Below, in pieces: positions 1 to 6,058 of a stretch of 10,780 bases of DNA; the first letter of the stretch is position 1, and every line of letters starts with the position of its first letter. The position numbers were made by a program, and so were the translations under genes. The DNA is from JALQTD01 sp036825655 (GTDB taxonomy: Bacteria; Bacteroidota; Bacteroidia; Flavobacteriales_D; Sanyastnellaceae), in the NCBI GenBank assembly GCA_036825655.1, contig DAISXU010000072.1:1-10780 (forward strand). The letters run 5' to 3'. The notes beneath the pieces were generated by a model, which made no database searches, was not told the origin of the DNA, and was given only the letters and a program-made list of their open reading frames with translations.

Positions 1-1077
1 AGGCGTTTGGTTCTTGGAATGATTGGTTTAGCCCTTGCGGCTTATTCGCTTTGGACTTTCCGCTCCTTAGTGGCCTACCTCTTAGTGGCTGTGGCCTTGA
101 GTTTCATAGGCAGACCGCTGGTTCTTGCCATGTCGAAAATTCAAATAGGAAAAAGGCAAATGCCCAACGGCATCATCGCAGCTACAGTTTTGTGCGTCTT
201 TTTGATCGCAATCGGTGCTTTCGTTTTGCTTTTTGCCCCCCTGTTTGTGGCGCAGGCTGAGGCCATCAAGCAATTGGACATGAACCAACTGCAACAACTT
301 TTCACAAGCGTTTCCAGTTGGTTGGATGACGATCTCGCGGCCTTTGATTTCAGTGGAAGTGGTCAACAGAACAGCGCTTACCTCTTCGAGCAACTCAAGG
401 AGCTCATTCAAATCAACGGGGTGGGAAGCCTTTTTGGAGGAGTGATCTCAGGCATAGGGAATGGGATCATCGCAGCATTCTCCATCGCTTTCATGACGTT
501 TTTCTTCCTAAAGGATGGCGCACTGTTTAAAAACATAGTCTTGGCCTTAACTCCTGATGACAAGGAGGAACAAGTCAAGACCATTCTCAATCGCACGGCG
601 CGATTGTTGACACGCTACTTTGGCGGACTCATTCTTCAAATTCTGATCATCACGGTCCTCGTATCCACTGGACTCGCTGTTCTGGGCGTGAAGCATGCTT
701 TTCTAATCGGGCTGTTGGCTGGGGTTTTCAACCTTGTGCCTTATATAGGGCCCATTTTTGGCACCCTCTTGGGGTTGACCTTGGTGGCGGGGACTTTTCA
801 GGGAAATGCCGAACTCATGAGCCAACGACTCGGCTGGGCGGTGGTTGTATTCGCACTGGCTCAGGCTGTAGACAATTTTTTCACCCAACCGGTGATCTTT
901 TCGAATCGGGTCAACGCGCATCCCCTTGAAGTGTTCTTGGTCATTTCCATCGCTGGAACATGGGCTGGACCTGCAGGCATGGTATTGGCCATTCCTGCTT
1001 ATACGTTGTTTCGGATTGTGGCCAAAGAGTGGTTGGGGCATTTGAAAGTGATTGACCGATTAACAAAGAGTTTGTAA
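1..1077 (+). CDS. AI-2E family transporter (PerM/TqsA-like membrane protein), 5' end cut by window edge
   Basis: Polytopic inner-membrane protein of the AI-2E/PerM family. Members are linked to export of small molecules such as autoinducer-2 or to ion antiport, but the substrate cannot be read from sequence. The reading frame is open to base 1. The first possible start here is a TTG at 7, and it falls at the very beginning of the first membrane helix, so the true start is probably upstream. Counting from that TTG, 356 residues are visible. Hydrophobic segments lie near residues 2-35 and 55-80. A more polar region with an amphipathic stretch covers about 85-135, and a helix at about 143-168 follows. 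The conserved C-terminal bundle runs from about 200 to 340. The family signature PYIGPIFG follows the helix in which GLLAGVFNLV is seen. The gene ends in TAA, 79 bases before pyrG on the same strand. The family assignment is firm; the transported compound is unknown. Confidence 0.88.
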   Translation, partial: RRLVLGMIGLALAAYSLWTFRSLVAYLLVAVALSFIGRPLVLAMSKIQIGKRQMPNGIIAATVLCVFLIAIGAFVLLFAPLFVAQAEAIKQLDMNQLQQLFTSVSSWLDDDLAAFDFSGSGQQNSAYLFEQLKELIQINGVGSLFGGVISGIGNGIIAAFSIAFMTFFFLKDGALFKNIVLALTPDDKEEQVKTILNRTARLLTRYFGGLILQILIITVLVSTGLAVLGVKHAFLIGLLAGVFNLVPYIGPIFGTLLGLTLVAGTFQGNAELMSQRLGWAVVVFALAQAVDNFFTQPVIFSNRVNAHPLEVFLVISIAGTWAGPAGMVLAIPAYTLFRIVAKEWLGHLKVIDRLTKSL

Positions 1078-1093
1078 CAATTCGCTCACACGC

Positions 1094-1125
1094 TTCGCAA
1101 ACACGAGCGCACTTCTTTACTTTTG
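1094..1125 (+). promoter_or_regulatory. Candidate pyrG promoter (Bacteroidota type)
   Basis: TACTTTTG at 1118-1125 matches the Bacteroidota -7 consensus TANNTTTG. A weak -33 element, TTCG at 1094-1097, sits 20 bases upstream. This promoter would give pyrG a leader of roughly 25-30 bases, longer than the leaders inferred for the other genes here. A poorer box, CATTTTCG at 1139-1146, lies closer to the ATG and is an alternative. Confidence 0.4.
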
Positions 1126-1156
1126 AATCCCGTATTCTCATTTTCGAATCCGGGCC

Positions 1157-2842
1157 ATGCACTCCACTCCTCAATCGGTTGAACCAACCGCTCCTGTTGT
1201 TCACAACAGCCGTTACATTTTCGTTACCGGAGGAGTGAGTTCCAGCCTAGGGAAAGGCATCGTATCAGCATCTCTTGCGAAGCTGCTTCAGGCTCGCGGC
1301 TACTCGGTGACCATTCAGAAACTCGATCCCTACATCAATGTGGATCCAGGAACGCTCAATCCTTATGAGCATGGAGAGTGCTACGTGACAATTGATGGCG
1401 CTGAGACGGATTTGGACCTTGGGCATTATGAGCGATTCCTCAACGTTCGAACCACCCAGGCAAACAACATTACCACGGGCAGAATTTACCAGAGCGTCAT
1501 TGACAAAGAACGGCGGGGCGAGTACCTCGGTAAAACGGTCCAAATCATTCCTCACATCACCGATGAAATCAAAAGGTGCGTCCAAATTCTTGGAGCGCAA
1601 GGCGATTATGATTTCGTGATTACGGAAATTGGTGGAACTGTCGGGGACATTGAAAGCCTGCCCTACATCGAAGCGGTGCGGCAGATGAAGTGGGAAAGTC
1701 CAGAAGACACACTGGTCGTTCACCTGACCCTGATCCCGTTCCTTGCAGCCGCTGGGGAATTGAAAACAAAGCCCACCCAGCACTCTGTGAAGCAGTTGCT
1801 CGAGTTTGGCGTGCAACCCGACATACTGGTTTGCAGGACGGAGCATGAGCTCACGGATTCGGTTCGGTCTAAGGTCGCTCGCTTTTGCAATGTGGGATTG
1901 GATGCTGTCATACAGAGCATCGATGCTGAGACGATTTACGATGTCCCGTTGCTCATGCAACAAGAGCGATTCGATGCTGTGGTTTTGAAGAAGCTGCGCC
2001 TACTTTCGGATGACACTGAAGCCAATTTGGATCAGTGGCTACAGTTCATCCAACGATTCAAGCATCCCAAACATGCTGTTCGCATTGGCCTCATTGGAAA
2101 ATACGTTGAACTCAAGGACAGCTACAAGTCCATCGCGGAAGCATTCATTCACGCGGGTGCATCCTTGGAGACCGAAGTTCAATTGGATTGGATTCACTCC
2201 GAAGGAATCACATCACGAAATGTTGCAGATAAACTAAGCGGACTCGACGGTGTTCTCGTTGCACCTGGTTTTGGATCACGCGGCATTGACGGCAAGATTG
2301 ACGCCATTAAGTACGTCCGTGAATCGGGAATTCCATTTTTTGGAATTTGTTTGGGCATGCAATGTGCCGTCATCGAATTCGCGCGAAATGTTCTGAATTT
2401 GCCTGAGGCACATTCCACAGAAATCAAGGAATATGCTGCGGACCCTGTCATCGATCTGATGGCTGAGCAAAAGCACATCCGCAACATGGGTGGAACGATG
2501 AGGTTGGGTGCTTATCCATGCAAGTTAGAGCCCAATACAAAAGCTCATTTGGCCTATGGAGATGAACTCATTGAAGAGCGTCACAGGCACCGTTATGAGT
2601 TCAACAATGATTATTTAGAGCAATTCCAAAAGGCTGGAATGATTGCTTCAGGTGTAAATCCTGAAACTGGATTGGTTGAAGTGGTTGAGGTGCCGGACCA
2701 CCCCTATTTTGTCGCCTCTCAATTCCATCCGGAGTATGCGAGTACTGTTTTAACCCCTCACCCGTTGTTCGTCTCCTTTGTGCGGGCAGCGCAACAGCAT
2801 TCGATTCAACCACAAAAAGTTAGGACTGAGGCAGACGCGTAA
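1157..2842 (+). CDS. pyrG: CTP synthase
   Basis: Cytosolic enzyme that converts UTP, ATP and glutamine to CTP, the last step of de novo pyrimidine nucleotide synthesis. At 561 residues it is slightly longer than the usual 530-550. The N-terminal synthetase domain (about 19-285) carries the P-loop GGVSSSLGKG at 25-34, the KLDPYINVDPGTL block at about 55-67, and EIGGTVGDIES at about 157-167. The C-terminal class I glutamine amidotransferase domain (about 305-545) has the nucleophile Cys398 in GICLGMQ and the His524/Glu526 pair in FHPEY. All key residues are present, so it should be active. The ATG at 1157 is the only ATG before the conserved core, and it adds about 15 residues ahead of the usual start. 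The gene ends in TAA only three bases before the convergent ligase gene ends. Confidence 0.97.
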   Translation: MHSTPQSVEPTAPVVHNSRYIFVTGGVSSSLGKGIVSASLAKLLQARGYSVTIQKLDPYINVDPGTLNPYEHGECYVTIDGAETDLDLGHYERFLNVRTTQANNITTGRIYQSVIDKERRGEYLGKTVQIIPHITDEIKRCVQILGAQGDYDFVITEIGGTVGDIESLPYIEAVRQMKWESPEDTLVVHLTLIPFLAAAGELKTKPTQHSVKQLLEFGVQPDILVCRTEHELTDSVRSKVARFCNVGLDAVIQSIDAETIYDVPLLMQQERFDAVVLKKLRLLSDDTEANLDQWLQFIQRFKHPKHAVRIGLIGKYVELKDSYKSIAEAFIHAGASLETEVQLDWIHSEGITSRNVADKLSGLDGVLVAPGFGSRGIDGKIDAIKYVRESGIPFFGICLGMQCAVIEFARNVLNLPEAHSTEIKEYAADPVIDLMAEQKHIRNMGGTMRLGAYPCKLEPNTKAHLAYGDELIEERHRHRYEFNNDYLEQFQKAGMIASGVNPETGLVEVVEVPDHPYFVASQFHPEYASTVLTPHPLFVSFVRAAQQHSIQPQKVRTEADA

Positions 2843-2845
2843 TCG

Positions 2846-3985
2846 TCATTTTCTAACTGACCAAACGCAGCACCCGAATGCAATCCAAACCACTCCCGAT
2901 TGCAATTCGAAAACGCTCTCTGTGAGCGCAAACCAGGCCATCAACAACGTGTAGATCAGGGCCATTTCATCTCGTTTTTGCCAACCCAATTGGGCGAGTC
3001 GCGCCCACCAAACAACCAAGAAGAAAAGCCCGAACCAACCAAAAGCAACGCCCGCCTCCAAGAAAGCATTGTGCGCATTCATGTGGTGTTTTCCTGCGTA
3101 TTCTGCAGCTGTTTCTCGGTAGCATTCATCGAGTGCTGTCACAACATCGCCCGTTCCAACGCCAAAGGGGTGCTCTAAAATCACGTGCCGAGCAGCCGAC
3201 CACGATTGGAGTCTTCCCGCAGTAGAACCGGACGGGACGTGTTGCTCTGAAGGGACAGCAGCGTGCATTCCTTCTGCTAATTCCGCCATTCGGTTTTGGC
3301 CTACACCCCACGCCGAAAGAATCAACGTGAGAGCACCTGCTGCAGCCGCCCACCGATTGCGGTTGGCTAAAATCGCCCAAAGGAAAACGCCTCCACCGCC
3401 AATCCACCCCGCCTTCGATGAAAGCAGCCCCAGCATCAATCCACCTGCCAATGCAGCGGGTGCAATCCACCACTTGCGGCGATCATGCAAAAGCCAGCTC
3501 ATCCCAAAAGCCCAATACCAAGAAGCATAGGTCGGATGCAACGGACTCGATAGACCCGCGTACCTCCATCCAGAATGGTCCAAATTCAAAATTGAATTCC
3601 ACAAGGCAATTCCCCAAGAACCAACTGCAGCAACCCCCAAACCAGCAATCAATCCCCACGCGATTCGATTCCGATCAATTCCAACATGTTGCTCCGTCAA
3701 CCAAAACATGACCGGCAAGAGCAACAAACTGACTTTCACTTCCAAGGCAAAAACCGCAAGTTCCACGTTCTCTGACCAACAAGAACCAAGCAAAATCAAT
3801 GCATAAAAAAGAGCTCCAGCCCACCAAACGAATCGGGGCTTGGTCCGCTCCATGGGAAAACGTTCCGTAGCGAGGACCGCAAGGAGAACGATGAGCCAAA
3901 CGATCAAGATTGGAGTAGTCGCCCTCGGGTGGAGGGGAAAGGCCGCCGCGCACATGGCAGGAAGCCAGCCCAAAAGGCTTTTCAT
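2846..3985 (-). CDS. O-antigen ligase / polymerase-like membrane protein (Wzy_C family)
   Basis: A 379-residue multi-spanning membrane protein of the O-antigen ligase (WaaL/Wzy_C) superfamily. These proteins join lipid-linked glycans to an acceptor, or polymerise them, on the periplasmic side of the inner membrane. About ten hydrophobic segments are visible, for example near 24-40, 52-68, 78-96, 108-130, 174-188, 195-206, 212-227, 313-330 and 342-356. Motifs typical of the family are SSKAGW at 189-194 (in the position of the usual SxxG motif), the loop pattern STAGRLQSW at 254-262, HPFGVGTGD at 272-280, and HNAFLEAGVAFGWFGL at 305-320. The ATG at 3985 is chosen because it overlaps the stop of the upstream glycosyltransferase as ATGA. 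This implies translational coupling in one operon. The frame stays open upstream, but that stretch overlaps the glycosyltransferase and is not hydrophobic in the expected way. Whether it is a ligase or a polymerase, and its glycan, cannot be told. Confidence 0.8.
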   Translation of the reverse strand: MKSLLGWLPAMCAAAFPLHPRATTPILIVWLIVLLAVLATERFPMERTKPRFVWWAGALFYALILLGSCWSENVELAVFALEVKVSLLLLPVMFWLTEQHVGIDRNRIAWGLIAGLGVAAVGSWGIALWNSILNLDHSGWRYAGLSSPLHPTYASWYWAFGMSWLLHDRRKWWIAPAALAGGLMLGLLSSKAGWIGGGGVFLWAILANRNRWAAAAGALTLILSAWGVGQNRMAELAEGMHAAVPSEQHVPSGSTAGRLQSWSAARHVILEHPFGVGTGDVVTALDECYRETAAEYAGKHHMNAHNAFLEAGVAFGWFGLFFLVVWWARLAQLGWQKRDEMALIYTLLMAWFALTESVFELQSGVVWIAFGCCVWSVRK

Positions 3986-5019
3986 CGCGTCAGTGACTTT
4001 GAACGGTCCTTGGGATTTCCTCTCAACAGGACAAAGCGCCCCACCCCTTCCCAATAACCCAGACCATAGGCCAAGTGAATGCCGAGGTAAGCGCGCACAA
4101 TGCCGAGCACGTCTCTTATGTGATCCGAAACAGACACGGCAGAAATAAGCGCACCGACCAACCAGGCAGCCCCAATTGAAATCAAAACAGAACCACTGAA
4201 ACCACTCCAAACTTCCGGCAGCTGACCGGCCCAATCCAGCAAGGTAACCACCGCTGTGATTGCCAATGCTAAAAGAAACAAGGCTGGCACCACCTGACGC
4301 ACGGTAGTAACCGTTCTGTGCTTTCGGTTCACGAAAACCTTCCAGTAGCCATATTGGCGGTATTGCGCGAACAACTTTCTGTACGACGACCTGACGTGGT
4401 AACTGCTCTTGATGCGGGGGTCAAACCAAATCCTCCACCCCGCCTCCAACAGACGAAAGTTCAATTCATCATCCTGATTCCGAACCAAGCGCTCATCAAA
4501 ATACCCAATCTCCTCCAACGCAGACTTTCGGTAAGCACCGAAGGCCACAGTGTCCACGTGACCAGCAGCCCCCCCCGTTCTAAATCGCGCATCCCCCACC
4601 CCAAATGGCGTACTCAAGGCAGCGCCAATCCTTCTTGAAACCCGGCTTCCATGCACTTGCTCCACAACGCCTCCAACGCAGGCAGATTCCGGGTGAGCGC
4701 GCAAAGCTTCCGCGTTGCGTCGAATGAAATCAGGTGCACATTGTGCGTGCGCACCGAGGATGATGATGGTTTCACCGCGCGCTGCCTGTATTCCCAAATT
4801 CAAGGCCTGAGGCGTGAAGCGTGACGGATTTTCTATCCATCGGAATCGGTCATCCTCTGCAGACTAGCGCTTTAAAACATCTCGCGTTCCGTCCATGCTC
4901 CCGCCATCGGCAACCACAACCTCCCAGGGTTCTCCGCATTCCTCTTGGCCTTTCAGGGACTGCAAGGTGGAACCGATGTACTCGAATTCGTTGAGGCAAG
5001 GAATGACTACCGAAATCAT
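3982..5019 (-). pseudogene. ExoA-like family 2 glycosyltransferase, interrupted by an in-frame TAG
   Basis: Reading from the ATG at 5019 gives a 345-residue family 2 glycosyltransferase resembling succinoglycan-type ExoA proteins, except that codon 52 is TAG (4866-4864). There is no frameshift, and the same frame continues to a TGA at 3982. The N-terminal piece has the GT-A start MISVVIPCLNE and the nucleotide-binding DGGS at 38-41. Beyond the stop lie IENPSRFTPQALNLG (about 62-76), GAHA at 89-92, VDTVAFGAYRKSALEEIG (about 155-172) with the acid-rich NQDDELNFR at about 181-189, and QYRQYGYWK at about 219-227. Two C-terminal membrane segments (about 243-262 and 277-295) follow. No ATG occurs in frame after the TAG, so restart there would need a TTG such as 4803. 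It could be a recent nonsense mutation, a sequencing error, or a suppressed stop. It lies 15 bases after the acetyltransferase gene and overlaps the ligase gene by four bases. Confidence 0.8.
4569..4576. repeat. Eight-base C/G homopolymer inside the glycosyltransferase gene
   Basis: Eight consecutive C on the plus strand read as eight G in the coding direction, across the codons for Thr-Gly-Gly-Ala near residues 149-152. It is the longest homopolymer I see in the window. The current length keeps the conserved reading frame. A gain or loss of one base would shift it. Tracts of this kind can act as slippage sites. Confidence 0.9.
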
Positions 5020-5025
5020 GGAGAG

Positions 5026-5033
5026 CAAAGGTA
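5026..5033 (-). promoter_or_regulatory. Candidate -7 element for the glycosyltransferase gene
   Basis: On the minus strand the sequence is TACCTTTG, a full match to TANNTTTG, followed by six bases and then the glycosyltransferase ATG at 5019. It lies just after the acetyltransferase stop codon, so the glycosyltransferase and ligase could be transcribed on their own. A TTG (CAA at 5059-5061) lies 25 bases upstream, somewhat far for a -33 element. Confidence 0.4.
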
Positions 5034-5034
5034 C

Positions 5035-6018
5035 TCACTCATCCCCTTCGGCCGTTTCCAAGCGGCGAAGTTGATGGCGATGATGGGCTACATGACCCGC
5101 CAAAAATGCCCCGGTCATGGCAAGGCATAACCGACCAGCAAGGGGATGCCGAAACACTTGAACGCCCCACCAATTGTTGGGTAAAGCTGCGACAAAGGCA
5201 CGGCCATCAGCCTGAATGGCCTCCCACTTTTCGATGGCGCTCTCCAAGGACTCCATGGAGTCAAAGGCCTCGGGCGAAGAAAGCCCCTTGGGCATCGCAT
5301 AGCGCTGTGAGCTGCGCAGCAAAGCACTTAACTGAAGGCCTCGTTCTGTAGACTCCGCATCCAGAGAAGGCAAGTCCAATGGGTTCGCCTGAACTTTCTT
5401 CCAGAGGTAAGCCCAAGTAGCCTGTTCTGCAACCAGGAGGTGGTGCGTTATTTCTCCAGCGCGCCACGACGAATTCGAACCGAGAACGAGCTTTGCAGGC
5501 ATGGCCATGACGGCCTCTTTCCATTCGCTGACTGCAGCGGGGAGTTCTTGAAAATACCGCCACGCCTCTCCCGCCAATTCTTGGCGAAACATTTGGCAAT
5601 GCGGCAGGCCATCTTCTTCATAGGATTCTGAAGACCTGAGAAAACCCAATGATTCGTAAAACGACTCCAGGTAGGTCTGCGCCGAAATCCGTATGCCCAG
5701 CTCCGGCCAGCGATCAAGCGCCGCTGCCAAAGCATGTCCCATCAGCAACCGGCCCATGCCCTGCTTGCGGTGCGACTGTTTGACAACCACTCGTCCTATC
5801 GATGGCTCGCTGTAGCTCACACCGGGAGGCAGGACTCGAGCAGTCGCAACGCACGTTTCCCCGTCCCAAGCCATGATGTGAATCCCCTTTTGGTCTTTGT
5901 CATCCAGGTCCTGGTAGACGCAATCTTGCTCCACCACAAACACTTCCGCCCTCAACTGCAGCAAAGCATATAGGCCTTCGCGGTCGAGCTCTCCCCAATT
6001 CAACGTTTTCCATTGCAT
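5035..6018 (-). CDS. ElaA-type GNAT acetyltransferase fused to a DinB-like domain
   Basis: A 327-residue two-domain protein. Residues 1-150 match the ElaA family of GNAT N-acetyltransferases. The landmarks are LYALLQLRAEVFVVEQ (17-31), YQDLDDKD (35-42), the acetyl-CoA loop RKQGMG (84-89) preceded by IGRVVV, and the C-terminal FYESLGF and YEEDGLPH (133-140). Residues about 160-325 look like a DinB_2-type four-helix domain. One histidine cluster is in EITHHLLVAE (189-198) and a second is GHVAHHRHQL (308-317), where such proteins carry metal-ligand histidines. The acyl acceptor of ElaA proteins is not established, and DinB-like domains occur in thiol transferases and in proteins of unknown role. 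The start at 6018 aligns with the normal ElaA N-terminus. The gene is the first of three minus-strand genes and diverges from the ABC-F gene across 40 bases. The domain assignments are strong; the joint function is unknown. Confidence 0.82.
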   Translation of the reverse strand: MQWKTLNWGELDREGLYALLQLRAEVFVVEQDCVYQDLDDKDQKGIHIMAWDGETCVATARVLPPGVSYSEPSIGRVVVKQSHRKQGMGRLLMGHALAAALDRWPELGIRISAQTYLESFYESLGFLRSSESYEEDGLPHCQMFRQELAGEAWRYFQELPAAVSEWKEAVMAMPAKLVLGSNSSWRAGEITHHLLVAEQATWAYLWKKVQANPLDLPSLDAESTERGLQLSALLRSSQRYAMPKGLSSPEAFDSMESLESAIEKWEAIQADGRAFVAALPNNWWGVQVFRHPLAGRLCLAMTGAFLAGHVAHHRHQLRRLETAEGDE

Positions 6019-6022
6019 GGGC

Positions 6023-6030
6023 CGAAGTTA
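6023..6030 (-). promoter_or_regulatory. Candidate -7 element for the ElaA-DinB gene
   Basis: Minus-strand TAACTTCG differs from TANNTTTG by one base and ends four bases before the ATG at 6018. No clear -33 TTG is seen at the normal distance. The position, shared with other genes in the window, is the main support. Confidence 0.4.
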
Positions 6031-6046
6031 ACAAAGCCGGCGTGCG

Positions 6047-6054
6047 TAATTTCG
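6047..6054 (+). promoter_or_regulatory. Candidate -7 element for the ABC-F gene
   Basis: TAATTTCG differs from TANNTTTG by one base and ends four bases before the ATG at 6059. It faces away from the matching box for the divergent gene, with 16 bases between the two boxes. No clear -33 element is visible. Confidence 0.42.
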
Positions 6055-6058
6055 CGGC

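Noticed and set aside
1265..1963. 232-codon open frame antisense to pyrG
   Set aside because: pyrG is unmistakable here; the antisense frame has no recognisable domain and is the expected shadow of a conserved coding region.
3986..4234. Longer start for the ligase gene at 4234
   Set aside because: The added 83 codons are an out-of-frame reading of the glycosyltransferase C-terminus, and the ATG at 3985 forms a standard ATGA overlap.
4531..4542. Gly in GAHA (residues 89-92) of the glycosyltransferase, where many ExoA-like enzymes have Asp (DAHA), as proof of lost activity
   Set aside because: I believe Gly also occurs at this place in related Bacteroidota enzymes, so it is not evidence of inactivation on its own.
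5035..6018. Acetyltransferase and DinB parts as two separate genes
   Set aside because: There is no stop codon or frameshift between the domains and no promoter-like box or ATG placed suitably for a second start near residue 155.
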